DNA of 64,000 nt, taken from positions 209,410 to 273,409 of the forward strand of contig NZ_FNAU01000002.1 in assembly GCF_900102025.1 (NCBI RefSeq), written 5' to 3'. Under the pieces are notes generated by a model. The model was not told the DNA's origin and made no database searches. It was given only the letters and a program-made list of their open reading frames with translations. The position numbers and the translations under genes are program-made. Position 1 is the first letter of the stretch; each line of letters opens with the position of its first letter. Of the stretch, positions 1 through 8,697 are shown piece by piece. The stretch is from Actinobaculum suis. Its GTDB lineage: Bacteria > Actinomycetota > Actinomycetes > Actinomycetales > Actinomycetaceae.

Positions 1-1
1 A

Positions 2-601
2 CAAAGTGACCGCGCGCGCAGGCAGGGCACTACCCGGCAAGCAGAACCGCGGCGGAGCTTTACTCGAAGTACGACGACGGCGGAAACCCGGATAATGCGG
101 CCCGCGGAAATTATGGCGGCCGCGCCGAAGCGGATTCCGATCGCCGAGCGGCAAATGCCGAAGGCCTATGCGCCGGGAGAAAAGCCGGTTACCGGGGCGC
201 GCGAGCCCGTAAAACCCGGCCACGAAGCTTCGCTGTTTACCGGTTCGGCACGCAACGAGAGCCGCGGGCGGGAATTGACCGGGCCCGGGCCGGCCGTGTT
301 GGCAGAACGTGAACGCGCTGCCGCCCGCGCCAACGCAGCTGCGGCTACGGCGCCCGGTGCAGGTTCTACAATTGTGGAACCGCAGGCCGCTCAGTCTGCA
401 AATAGGCCTGAGAAAAACAACCCAGAGAAAACCAACCCAGAGAAAAACAACTCTCAGAAAAGCAACTCTGAGAAAGATAACTCTGAGAAAAACAAGCCTG
501 AAGAAGCGAAGAATTCTAAATCCGCTACCGCAAACCACAAAAAGGACAAAAAGGAATCGAAAAATGGTGCAAACTCGCAAAAAGATGCTCCCGCAAACTG
601 A
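2..601 (+). CDS. partial low-complexity protein, unknown function
   Basis: The frame is open to the left edge, so the gene may be truncated; an ATG at 95 would give a 168-residue protein. The first half is rich in Ala, Pro, Arg and Glu. The last 60 residues are a charged Lys/Asn/Glu/Ser tail made of short repeats such as EKNNPEKTNPEKNN. No domain, signal peptide or membrane segment is visible. Bases 10-90 also look protein-like in another frame, so the true 5' part is uncertain. The 3' end overlaps msrB by 38 bases, which suggests co-transcription. I do not recognise the family. Confidence 0.4.
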   Translation, partial: QSDRARRQGTTRQAEPRRSFTRSTTTAETRIMRPAEIMAAAPKRIPIAERQMPKAYAPGEKPVTGAREPVKPGHEASLFTGSARNESRGRELTGPGPAVLAERERAAARANAAAATAPGAGSTIVEPQAAQSANRPEKNNPEKTNPEKNNSQKSNSEKDNSEKNKPEEAKNSKSATANHKKDKKESKNGANSQKDAPAN

Positions 602-995
602 GGAAGAGTGGGCGCAGGTGCTCACGCCCGCAGAGTTCCAAGTACTGCGCCAGGCTGGCACGGAACGTCCGTTTACGGGGGAGCTGCTCGCAGAAAACCG
701 CGAGGGTATCTACTCGTGCAAGGCCTGCGGAGCGGAACTGTTCCGCTCGGATACCAAATTTGAATCCGGGTGTGGCTGGCCAAGTTTTTATGATCCGGCA
801 GATACTGACGCGGTGACCACGCGGGTGGATTATGTGCTCGGCTATCCGCGAACAGAAGTGCTGTGTGCGCAATGTGGCTCGCATCTTGGTCACGTTTTTG
901 CAGATGCGCCACAAACTCCGACCGGACAGCGATACTGCATGAACTCTGTAGCACTTTCCTTTAAGGTTAAAGATAGTGGTGAGGTGGAGCAGTAG
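564..995 (+). CDS. msrB: peptide-methionine (R)-S-oxide reductase MsrB
   Basis: MsrB reduces the R epimer of methionine sulfoxide in proteins with reducing power from thioredoxin. The 143-residue product has the full family signature: two zinc-binding CxxC pairs (C52/C55 and C101/C104), SGCGWPSF around C70, GSHLGHVF, and the catalytic Cys in RYCMNS at C125. The length is normal for a single-domain MsrB. I chose the ATG at 564 because an AAGGA lies 9 bases upstream; an ATG at 585 is possible. The frame stays open upstream to 309, but that part is the shadow of the preceding Lys-rich ORF. It overlaps that ORF by 38 bases and is likely co-transcribed with it. Confidence 0.93.
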   Translation: MVQTRKKMLPQTEEEWAQVLTPAEFQVLRQAGTERPFTGELLAENREGIYSCKACGAELFRSDTKFESGCGWPSFYDPADTDAVTTRVDYVLGYPRTEVLCAQCGSHLGHVFADAPQTPTGQRYCMNSVALSFKVKDSGEVEQ

Positions 996-1172
996 AGAAG
1001 CCGCTCTATCCACTACCTGGCGCGAACGCGGGCGGTACGTAGGGGCCTGGCGTGGCGCTGCCGGAACTGACCAGGCCGGATACTTCCCGGAACCAGTGCG
1101 GGCCGGAATCTGCGGGCACAAAGGGGGCCGGCAGATCCTCAGGATTCTAGAAACGCGTAGCAGGTAGGTAGC

Positions 1173-2405
1173 TTGAAGAAGGAGCACGGGAGGCACGCTC
1201 TGCCCGAAAATAAGAAGGAACGCCGGAATCAGTTGCGGGCAACACCAATATGGCCGGCAATAGCAACATCTCGCACGGTTCTCGCCCAAACTGCGGAATC
1301 CGCAGTGGGAGTGGCGCCCGCAGTGGGAGTGGCGCCCGCAGTGGGAGGGGCGCCCGCGCCCACAGCAGCTGCGCCCGGGCGGCGCGCTGCTAACGCGGCG
1401 CCCGCTGCGGCCTCCACAGTGCTCGCTGCTGCCTCCGCAGTGCCCGCCGCTACCGTGGCGCCCCGCCGGCGCGGCGCGCGAACCGCTAGGATTGAGCCGC
1501 GTGGTAAAACAAATTACCAGGTCAAAGCGGTGGCGAAAGCGGCTCCGGCGCGGGAGCGGAAACCAACCGCAACAACCGGAAATCGGGGGCGAGGGCATAT
1601 GGCAAGCATTCATGTGGTAACCGCACAGCTAAATGACGGCCACCCTACACGCAAACCGCGCGGTGGCTATACCAGCGTGGAATGGCAGGCCAGCCGCATT
1701 GAGCGCGCCTCCCAAGTACTTGCCGCATGTGATCCAGATGTGCTCGCTTTACAAGGCGTGCGGGAACGCGCCGCCGGCCAACCTTTCCTTGCCACAATTC
1801 TGGCTGCCGGTGACTACCAGGAAGTTATTTTTGTGCCCGAATGTGCGTGCCCGATACGCCGACGCTGGTGCAAAGCTGGCAAGCACGGTAACTCGCGCGG
1901 TATCGCTTTGGCTTCGCGCTATCCGCTGGGCGCGCGGGACGTAATCGAGCTCCCGGCTCGCAATCCGCGGGGCAACTGGTTTGGGGCGCTGCGAGGCAAG
2001 CTCGGTTTGGGCGCGGAAAAACCTCGGTATGCGATCCTCGCCCAGATTAATACGCCGGGCCGGCCGGTACTCGTGGCCACTGCCGAACTGAGCCCGCTTC
2101 CCAGTTTGCGAGAGTTGCAATTGCAAACCATGGACGCCGCCTTGCACCGCTTTGCGCAAGCCCGCGGCCTAGAAAACCTGCCGCGGGTGATCCTCGGCGA
2201 TCTGGCCATGCCGATAACGCGCGCTCGCGCGGCTTTGCGGCGGAGCGGTTTTAGCGGCGCCGCGAAGGCTCCCACCATGCCCGCGCTGGTACCCACCGAG
2301 CAAGAAGACCACATTTTGGTGACCGGCGGGCAAGTACGCCATGCCGAAAGTGCGCTATTGGATATCTCCACCCACCGCGCTTTGCGAGCCAATATTACTT
2401 ACTAG
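1173..2405 (+). CDS. EEP-fold (endonuclease/exonuclease/phosphatase-like) protein, probably inactive
   Basis: The C-terminal 268 residues follow the EEP layout: a TAQLNDG strand, VLALQGV, GNSRGIALASRYPL, VILGDLAMP, EDHILVTG and STHRAL. Active members (DNase I, APE1, sphingomyelinase relatives) have LQE, a TH motif, GDxN and SDH at these places. Here Glu is Gly, His is Ala, Asn is Ala and Asp is Thr, so nuclease or phosphatase activity is unlikely. The first 142 residues are Ala/Pro/Arg-rich with three AVGVAP-type repeats encoded by an 18-base DNA repeat (about 1306-1362). The track start is a TTG at 1173; an ATG at 1599 after GGGGGCGAGGGC would give just the EEP domain and is a serious alternative. 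The role is unknown. Confidence 0.65.
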   Translation: MKKEHGRHALPENKKERRNQLRATPIWPAIATSRTVLAQTAESAVGVAPAVGVAPAVGGAPAPTAAAPGRRAANAAPAAASTVLAAASAVPAATVAPRRRGARTARIEPRGKTNYQVKAVAKAAPARERKPTATTGNRGRGHMASIHVVTAQLNDGHPTRKPRGGYTSVEWQASRIERASQVLAACDPDVLALQGVRERAAGQPFLATILAAGDYQEVIFVPECACPIRRRWCKAGKHGNSRGIALASRYPLGARDVIELPARNPRGNWFGALRGKLGLGAEKPRYAILAQINTPGRPVLVATAELSPLPSLRELQLQTMDAALHRFAQARGLENLPRVILGDLAMPITRARAALRRSGFSGAAKAPTMPALVPTEQEDHILVTGGQVRHAESALLDISTHRALRANITY

Positions 2406-2542
2406 GGTCTGCCGGCTACCTACCAGGGTCTGCCGGCTCTGCAGGTATGAAGCCGTGGCCAAAAGGCAACCGTAAAGGCAACCTTAAAAGGCCGCCCTAA
2501 AAGTATGAAGGCGCAGCCATAACGCCTTACAATAAGAGCGTT

Positions 2543-3478
2543 ATGGCTAGCGTACTCCTCTCCTTCTGGGTCATCATTTTTTGCATTCTCGCCGGTTACC
2601 TGCTGGCGCGGGCCGGCGTCGTCGCACCCGGAACCGATAGGACCCTCACCCAGATCGCCTTCAACTCCACCCTCCCCGCACTGCTATTTATGACGGTGGC
2701 TGAATCCGAACCAGCGGCCTTCTTTAGTCGCGGCTCCCTGGCGAACGTGCTTTCGGCGAGCCTTATTGCGATCCTGTACTGGGCTTTGGGGCGGTACGTG
2801 TTGGGCATCCGCGGCACCAAACTGACCATTGGCACCCTTGCCGCGTGCTACACGAACGTTGGCAACTTGGGGATCGCGCTCCTGGTAGCCATTACCCAAG
2901 ATGCTTCTACGGCCGCACCGATTTTGCTGTTCCAGATCGGCGTGCTGGTGCCCGTTTTCTTCGCGATTTTGGACCGGCAAACCGGGCAACCGGGCCGCGG
3001 ACTGTGGCATACGGTGATTTCCCGGCTACGTAACCCGCTCTTGCTGGCAGTACTGTGCGGGCTGGTGTTTTCCCTGGCCGGCTGGCAAGTGCCGGCGGTG
3101 ATCGCCGCACCCGCAAATATGTTAGGCCAAGCAAATGTGCCCATTATTTTGATTGCCATGGGGATTTCGATCCGCGGGGCACGCGTGCCGAAATTCGACC
3201 GCGAATCCTGGGCGCTGATTTTGGCGGTTTTCATGCGCTGTATCTTGGGGCCGCTTACCGTATTCCTGCTCGGCTGGGCAATGGGCGTGACCGGCCATAC
3301 CTTGCTTTCGATTACTATTGTGGGGGCTTTCCCGACCGCTAATAATGTGTTCGTGTACGCGCATCGCTACCAGTCTGACGTGGCCCTCGCGCGCGATGCG
3401 GTGCTCATTACTACCGGTTTATGCCTGGTGGTAATGCTCGCGATCGCTACCATGTTCCACGCCGTGGGCATCGTGTAG
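2543..3478 (+). CDS. AEC family transporter (auxin efflux carrier/malate permease type)
   Basis: This is a 311-residue hydrophobic protein with about ten membrane segments, typical in length for the AEC family. Family hallmarks are the polar break GILARAGV-like start (GYLLARAGVV), FNSTLPALLF in the N-terminal half, NVGNLGIAL in the middle, and GAFPTANNVFVYA near the C-terminus. AEC proteins move organic anions or auxin-like weak acids across the inner membrane; the substrate cannot be read from sequence. The gene stands alone with no clear partner and only a weak ribosome binding site (ATAAGAGCG) before the ATG. Confidence 0.85.
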   Translation: MASVLLSFWVIIFCILAGYLLARAGVVAPGTDRTLTQIAFNSTLPALLFMTVAESEPAAFFSRGSLANVLSASLIAILYWALGRYVLGIRGTKLTIGTLAACYTNVGNLGIALLVAITQDASTAAPILLFQIGVLVPVFFAILDRQTGQPGRGLWHTVISRLRNPLLLAVLCGLVFSLAGWQVPAVIAAPANMLGQANVPIILIAMGISIRGARVPKFDRESWALILAVFMRCILGPLTVFLLGWAMGVTGHTLLSITIVGAFPTANNVFVYAHRYQSDVALARDAVLITTGLCLVVMLAIATMFHAVGIV

Positions 3479-3625
3479 CGTAAGACGGCGTAAGCCCGGG
3501 CCACGGCAGCTCGTTCCCAGTACGGAAATTCGCTCCGGCAAAACCGCGCCCGCGCCGCGAAACAAAACCAGGAACTAGTACTGAGACAATCCGAAAACTG
3601 CAAGAAAGAGGGAAGTTAGGCAGGC

Positions 3626-4627
3626 ATGGAGGCACGCGAATCTGCCACGTCACAGCACCAGCCAGCACCCGGCCCGGAAGGAACCGGCGCAGGTAGCGCC
3701 AGCGCCGGAAACGCTGCGGGCGCGCAACCGCCGCACCGCTCCCGCCTAGCCAAGTGGGCGCCGGCCATGTTTTTGGGCGAAGGCCTGGTGGAATATATTG
3801 GCGCCGGCCTGGCCGTTTTGCTTTTCGCTACGGCAAGTTCGCTTTCCGTAGCTTGGGGGCGGATCACGATTTCGGCGCTGGTTTTATTGCTGTGGCGCCG
3901 GCCTTTCCCGAAACGCCGCGACGGCCGGCTGGATTGGCGGCTTATCGGCGGGGCCGCGGTATTTGGGCTGGCCTTGGGCGCCATGAACATGACTTTTTAC
4001 TGTGCCATTGAACATATCCCGTTGGGGACGGGTGTTGCTCTCGAATATTTGGGGCCGGTAGCAGTGGCCGTGCTGGGCGGACGCGGCTGGAAGAGCTGGG
4101 CGGGCGCGCTTTTTGCTATAGCCGGTGTGTTCTCAATTTCTTGGGCGGGCGTTGACCTATCCGACCCGCAGGTACGTACGGGCGTGGGTTTCGCCCTTGC
4201 CGCCGCGGTTTTCTGGGCGCTCTACATCGTGTTGGGCCGGCGCGGCGCCGCCCAAGGTAACGGGATCGACCGCCTCGCCATCGGCATGGCGGTTGCCGCT
4301 ATCGTCTACGCGCCCATCGGTGCACCCGGCGCCGGCCCGCTTCTTTCCGACTGGAAGGTTTTCGGCACCCTAGTTTTGGTTGCCCTAATGTCTTCCGTGG
4401 TGCCGTTCACGGTGGAACAGATTATTTTGGGTGCCCTGCCCGCCTCCACTTTCGCCCTCCTCGCCTCGCTCTTGCCTGCCACCTCGATGGTCGCCGGCAT
4501 TATCACCTTGCGCCAAATCCCTAACCTCGGCCAGTTCGCAGGGCTCGTTTTCGTGTCAATTGCGGTGGCGCTCGCTTCCATGCCCTCCGAAATCACGCGG
4601 CGCGGAGAACGCCGCCGACGCCGCTAA
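3626..4627 (+). CDS. EamA/DMT family transporter
   Basis: The 333-residue protein has a 40-residue hydrophilic Ala/Gly/Pro-rich N-terminus and then ten predicted membrane segments in two repeats, the EamA arrangement. Recognisable stretches are SSLSVAWGRITISALVLLLWRRPF, PLGTGVALEYLGPVAVAVLGG, VLGRRGAAQG and a second repeat with SSVVPFTVEQIILGALPASTFALLASLLPA. The LEYLGP and SLLPA blocks resemble the RhtA threonine/homoserine exporter group, so amino-acid export is a plausible but unproven role. The 3' end is followed by a 41-base tandem repeat. Confidence 0.87.
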   Translation: MEARESATSQHQPAPGPEGTGAGSASAGNAAGAQPPHRSRLAKWAPAMFLGEGLVEYIGAGLAVLLFATASSLSVAWGRITISALVLLLWRRPFPKRRDGRLDWRLIGGAAVFGLALGAMNMTFYCAIEHIPLGTGVALEYLGPVAVAVLGGRGWKSWAGALFAIAGVFSISWAGVDLSDPQVRTGVGFALAAAVFWALYIVLGRRGAAQGNGIDRLAIGMAVAAIVYAPIGAPGAGPLLSDWKVFGTLVLVALMSSVVPFTVEQIILGALPASTFALLASLLPATSMVAGIITLRQIPNLGQFAGLVFVSIAVALASMPSEITRRGERRRRR

Positions 4628-4663
4628 CCCGACAGCCCGCGCCCGGCCGGCACACTCGGAGCC

Positions 4664-4751
4664 AGACGGCCCAGCACCTCGGCAAACACGGCGCGCCCCG
4701 CGCGAGACGGCCCAGCACCTCGGCAAACACGGCACGCCCCGCGCGAGACGG
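4664..4751. repeat. 41-base tandem repeat, two copies plus a fragment
   Basis: Two near-identical 41-base units start with AGACGGC at 4664 and 4705; a third partial copy begins at 4746. The repeat sits between the EamA transporter and the AI-2E family gene. It has no start or stop structure that suggests coding. Confidence 0.85.
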
Positions 4752-4853
4752 CGCGCGACGCCGGCGTCGCCAGCCCGTAGGATTGCGAGGTAACCGAAAA
4801 ATCGGAACAAGTGGCCGCCCGAGGCAAGTAGCCGCCCACAGAGAGGATGCACC

Positions 4854-6161
4854 TTGCGATTTATAGCCAAGCTACGCGAGGTAATCGCGGAAAAAAGTAA
4901 AGCGCGCACGACCGCGGAAAGCGGCACGCCGGAGGGCCTTGCCCCCGCGCAAGATCCCGCGCAAGAATCCGTGCGAGATCCCGGAAGCCCCGCACCCGCG
5001 GCACAGTCCGCAGCGCAACCAGCGCTACATTCTGCGCCACAGCCTGCGCAAGCGCGCCCGGAAGTGGAGTTTTTGCCGCGCGGGGTGAACCGTACGCTCG
5101 TTTCCTGGGGTGTATCGGCATGGCTGCTCATCGGCGTCTTTATTGCTATTTGGGGAATTTTCCATATGGCGGCGGCCGTGCAGTGGGTGCTCATAGCCGT
5201 GTTCTTTGCGGGCGTGATTACGGCTTTGCTCAATCCGGTCGTGTCTGGCCTATCCCGCGTGATGCCGCGCGGGGTGGCCACCGGGGTTTCCCTGGTGGGT
5301 TTCGTGGCGATTTTCCTGGGCGCGATCACCTGGATCGTGGATTCGGTAATCAACCAGTGGGATATGCTCGCCGTACAAATGAGCCGCGGCCTGCGAGGCA
5401 TTCTTGAGTGGCTCGCCAACGGCCCCCTCCCGATCGACCGAAGCGCAGAAGAGCTCTACCAAGAAATGGGCGAGCTGATCGACCGCGGAATCGCATGGCT
5501 CCAAAGCAATGCCGGCACTATCGCCTCCAGCGCGCTCTCCCAAGCTTCCTCGGTGGTCCTCGGCTTTTCGATCCTGGCACTGGCAATTTTCTGCGCCATC
5601 TTCTTCATGGCCAGCGGCAAAAAGATGTGGTTGTGGTTCGTAAACCTCCTGCCCGCAGACGCCCGCCACCGCACCCATGCGGCAGCTAGCGCCGGCTGGA
5701 ACACTTTCTCCGGTTATGCGCGCGGCACCATTATTATCGGCGTGTGCGACGGCGTTATGGCGCTCATCTTGCTCCTCATTTGCGGGGTGCCCCTGGCAGC
5801 CCCGCTCGCCGTCCTCGTTTTCATTGGTGCTTTCATCCCCCTCGTTGGCGCTCCGCTGGCGATGATCGTTGCCGCCCTGGTAGCCCTGGCCACCAAGGGA
5901 CCGATTATTGCCCTCGTGGTACTCATCGGGGTTGCGCTCATCGGCCAAATTGAAGGCCACATCCTGCAACCGATTATTATGGGCCGCCAAGTTTCCCTCC
6001 ACCCGGTAGTAATCGCCGTGGCCGTTACCGGCGCTACCTTGGTGGCCGGCATCCTCGGAGCGATCCTCGTAATCCCGATCATCTCCATGATTTGGGAGGT
6101 CTACAAGGTGCTACGCCCAGAACCCGAACAGCCCCTCACCGAACTACCTCAGCTCGCTTAA
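4854..6161 (+). CDS. AI-2E family (PerM/TqsA-like) membrane transporter
   Basis: The product has 435 residues. The first 70 are hydrophilic and Ala/Pro/Gln-rich; the rest has the AI-2E pattern: two hairpin membrane segments (WLLIGVFIAIWGIFHM and WVLIAVFFAGVITALLNPVVSGL), a long soluble central part, then four C-terminal segments ending with GHILQPIIMGRQVSLHPVVIAVAV. This last block is the most conserved part of the family. Members include the E. coli AI-2 exporter TqsA and many proteins of unknown substrate. The TTG-like start at 4854 is weakly supported, and an internal start after the low-complexity part cannot be excluded. It appears to be a single-gene unit. Confidence 0.85.
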   Translation: MRFIAKLREVIAEKSKARTTAESGTPEGLAPAQDPAQESVRDPGSPAPAAQSAAQPALHSAPQPAQARPEVEFLPRGVNRTLVSWGVSAWLLIGVFIAIWGIFHMAAAVQWVLIAVFFAGVITALLNPVVSGLSRVMPRGVATGVSLVGFVAIFLGAITWIVDSVINQWDMLAVQMSRGLRGILEWLANGPLPIDRSAEELYQEMGELIDRGIAWLQSNAGTIASSALSQASSVVLGFSILALAIFCAIFFMASGKKMWLWFVNLLPADARHRTHAAASAGWNTFSGYARGTIIIGVCDGVMALILLLICGVPLAAPLAVLVFIGAFIPLVGAPLAMIVAALVALATKGPIIALVVLIGVALIGQIEGHILQPIIMGRQVSLHPVVIAVAVTGATLVAGILGAILVIPIISMIWEVYKVLRPEPEQPLTELPQLA

Positions 6162-6190
6162 GCGCTGTGCCCGGCAGAACCGCGTACACC

Positions 6191-6258
6191 AACGACGCCG
6201 CCCGGGAACGACGTCGCTCGGTAACGACGTCGCTCGGTAACGACGCTGCCCGGTAACG
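6191..6258. repeat. 16-base tandem repeat, four copies
   Basis: Four units of consensus AACGACGTCGCTCGGT start at 6191, 6207, 6223 and 6239, followed by AACG. The second and third copies are identical. The array sits in the 408-base gap between the AI-2E family gene and hemQ, where both genes point inwards. I see no gene, clear terminator or promoter in the rest of the gap. Confidence 0.9.
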
Positions 6259-6569
6259 GTGTAGTGCGCCGCCGGCGTAGCACGCCAACGCCGTCGTACA
6301 CTTCCGGGAATCTATGCCGGCAGATACTAAGCACGCCGGGAACTGCTGCCACTAAAACGGGCCCTGCGGGGAAGCCGCATTACCCTTCGTGGTTATCCAC
6401 AGGTGATGCGATTCCGCTGGCAGGGCCCGGGTGCGCCGCAATGCAACCCGGCAACTAGCTGCGGCGATTAGCTGGCAACTATCCGGCGCGAACCGGTATC
6501 GCTGTCCTATTGCTTTCTATTGTTCTACGTGCGGTAGCCGCTTAGTTACTCGCGGGGTTCGGTATCCGC

Positions 6570-7532
6570 TTACTTGGCCGCGGGCCGCTTTTGGATGCGG
6601 CGCAGATAGTCAGCGAGCTCTACTTTCACGCCCGTGTAGAACGGGGTATCGACGTCGACGTAGCGGCGTGCTTCCGTGTACCGGAAAGCGCGCAGTAGGT
6701 CTACGAGCCGGGCAAGATCATCGGCTTCCAAAGAGACGATCCATTCCCAATCGCCAAGGCCGAAGGCTGCGACCGTGGAGGTCACGCAATCCGAGAATTC
6801 TTGGCCGGCGGCGCCGTGGTCGCGCATCATCAGCCCGCGCGAACGCGCATCGATCAAGTACCAGTCCTTGCTACGAATGAAGGGGTAGACCGTCATGAAC
6901 TTCGGCGCTGCGTGGTCCATGAAACCAGGGTAGTGGGCCTTGTTGAATTCCATCATCCGGTGCAGGCCGGTAGCAACCCAAGCGGTTGTTACCGCGAGCT
7001 GCGAATTGAGCACTTCGTGGTAGGAAGCCTGGATTTCTTCCGGAGAATCTGCCATTACCCACACGAGCAGGTCTGCATCGGCGCGGAACCCGCCCAAATC
7101 ATAGAACCCACGCACCCGGCCGCCGGCCTGCGCAATCCGTTCCTCCACTTCGCCGGCCACCGTTTCCGGATCGGCCTGCGTGGCATCAAAATCGCAGGTA
7201 AGGGCAAGCCACATGGTGTACAAAGTGACATCTGCACCCAACGGCGCGGCCCCGTTTTCATGGCGCTGTACGGCCGTGGGATCAGCGTGATCACTCACGT
7301 GCGTAATCACGCCGCTAGGGTGGCCGGCGCCCGGGTGGCCGGCGCCCGGGTGGCTGGTTCCGGGATGCCCGCCGGGGTGCCCAGCTCCCGGGTGGCTGGT
7401 TCCTGGATGCCCGCCGCCCGGATGCCCGCCGGGGTGGCCAGCTCCCGGATGCCCAGCTCCGGGGTGGCTGGTTCCTGGATGCCCGCCGGGATGCCCGGTG
7501 GGAGTGTGGTTTCCATGCGTTGCTTCAGCCAT
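6570..7532 (-). CDS. hemQ: coproheme decarboxylase HemQ (ChdC) with His-rich N-terminal repeat
   Basis: HemQ turns coproheme III into heme b with hydrogen peroxide, the last step of the coproporphyrin-dependent pathway. Residues 100-320 are the chlorite-dismutase-like core: the catalytic Tyr is Y216 in TVYPFIR and the proximal heme ligand is H239 in MRDHG, 23 residues later as in other actinobacterial enzymes. H200 is close to the position of the distal His of that group. Residues 13-73 are an unusual tandem run of GHPG, AGHPG and TSHPG units with 13 His-Pro pairs; typical HemQ proteins start near residue 80 of this one. A good ribosome site (GGAAGAGG) precedes the ATG. It ends the operon hemA-hemH-hemQ. 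Confidence 0.95.
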   Translation of the reverse strand: MAEATHGNHTPTGHPGGHPGTSHPGAGHPGAGHPGGHPGGGHPGTSHPGAGHPGGHPGTSHPGAGHPGAGHPSGVITHVSDHADPTAVQRHENGAAPLGADVTLYTMWLALTCDFDATQADPETVAGEVEERIAQAGGRVRGFYDLGGFRADADLLVWVMADSPEEIQASYHEVLNSQLAVTTAWVATGLHRMMEFNKAHYPGFMDHAAPKFMTVYPFIRSKDWYLIDARSRGLMMRDHGAAGQEFSDCVTSTVAAFGLGDWEWIVSLEADDLARLVDLLRAFRYTEARRYVDVDTPFYTGVKVELADYLRRIQKRPAAK

Positions 7533-7653
7533 GATTTTCCTCTTCCGCTTCCTTGCTTAGTTTTATTGTGCTGAGACTTTTGGTTTGACCTATTACGTTT
7601 CCCTATCGCGATTTGTTCACCGCGATTTGTCCATCCCGATCTCTTTACCGCGA

Positions 7654-8697
7654 TTAGGCGGTGGGTGCCTCGCGAGCCGAATTGGCAGAATCGGCGCGGG
7701 CGGCGTCGTCGGCCTCCTCCCCGATAGCGGGCAACAATTCCCCGGTACCGGGCAAGCAATCATCGGGGCGATACTGCATATCACCCGGATTGGTGAGCAA
7801 ATCAGCCAAACCGGATATGAAACCGGGTTGGTCACCTACCGTGGCGGCCCGCAAATACCGCACGCCGTGCTCCGCGGCCGCTTCCTTCGCTTCCGTATCG
7901 AGGTCGTAAACCACTTCCATATGGTCGTAAATAAACCCGAAAGGTACCGCGATAACATCCCGAATACCGCGGGCGGCAAGATCAGCAATATGGTCGCAAA
8001 TATCAGGTTCGAGCCAGGGGGTGTGCGGGCTACCAGAACGCGAGCAATACACCAAATCCCACTCCTGTACGCCTAGCTCTGCGGTGAGGCGGCGGGCCAG
8101 CTGCAGGTGCTGTTCGTTATAGGAATAGGGCTGGGCAGTGGCCGATGCTTCCTCCATTGCGGTGGGAATTGAATGCGTAACGAAAACTAGGCGGCCTTCT
8201 GGCAACTCGGCCAGCGCCTGCCGGGTGACGGCTAGCTGTGCCTGATAGAAAAACTCTTGATCCCAGAACGGCTTGATCTTCCGGATATGCATCCCCGGCG
8301 CGAAGATTTCTCCGAGCCAGCGGGCAGCATCTTCCCGGTATTGGCGGCATGAAGAATAGGAAGCGTAGGCCGAAGTGGCCAGCGCTAATACTTCGCGGAT
8401 CCCTTGGGTGTACATTTCTTGCAAAACCGTATTGCCGAATGGTTTCCAGTTCCGGTTACCAATAAAAATCGGAGTGTGATCGCCGCGCGAAGCAAGTTCG
8501 GCACGCAAATCCGCCGCGAGCTTTTCATTCAGCTCATTGATGGGCGATTTTCCCCCAAACAGTTCGTAGTGTTTTCCCACCATCGCGAGCCGCGCATCGG
8601 GGATATTCCGCCCCTTCGTAGCGTTGCGCAAAAAGGGGATCACATCCTCGGTTTTATCGGGTCCGCCATAACTGAGAATCATGTAGGCATCAGCCAT
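7654..8697 (-). CDS. hemH: coproporphyrin ferrochelatase HemH (CpfC)
   Basis: HemH inserts ferrous iron into coproporphyrin III to give coproheme, the HemQ substrate. The 347-residue product starts with the family block MADAYMILSYGGPDK and contains VTHSIPTAMEE, WDLVYCSRSGSPHTPWLEPDI and IAVPFGFIYDHMEVVYDLD, which carries the conserved active-site Glu. I chose the ATG at 8697 because it fits the usual N-terminus; an ATG at 8706 three codons earlier is equally possible. The start overlaps the end of hemA, so translation is coupled. Only one Cys is present near the C-terminus, so the iron-sulfur cluster known in some actinobacterial homologues may be missing. Confidence 0.93.
   Translation of the reverse strand: MADAYMILSYGGPDKTEDVIPFLRNATKGRNIPDARLAMVGKHYELFGGKSPINELNEKLAADLRAELASRGDHTPIFIGNRNWKPFGNTVLQEMYTQGIREVLALATSAYASYSSCRQYREDAARWLGEIFAPGMHIRKIKPFWDQEFFYQAQLAVTRQALAELPEGRLVFVTHSIPTAMEEASATAQPYSYNEQHLQLARRLTAELGVQEWDLVYCSRSGSPHTPWLEPDICDHIADLAARGIRDVIAVPFGFIYDHMEVVYDLDTEAKEAAAEHGVRYLRAATVGDQPGFISGLADLLTNPGDMQYRPDDCLPGTGELLPAIGEEADDAARADSANSAREAPTA

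Noticed and set aside
525..1613. 362-codon minus-strand ORF rich in Cys and Arg
   Set aside because: It is the antisense of msrB and of the repeat region after it; composition follows GC skew and no domain is visible.
7310..7500. Possible CRISPR array, because of regular GC-rich repeats
   Set aside because: The units are short, have no spacers and lie in frame inside hemQ; no cas genes are in the window.
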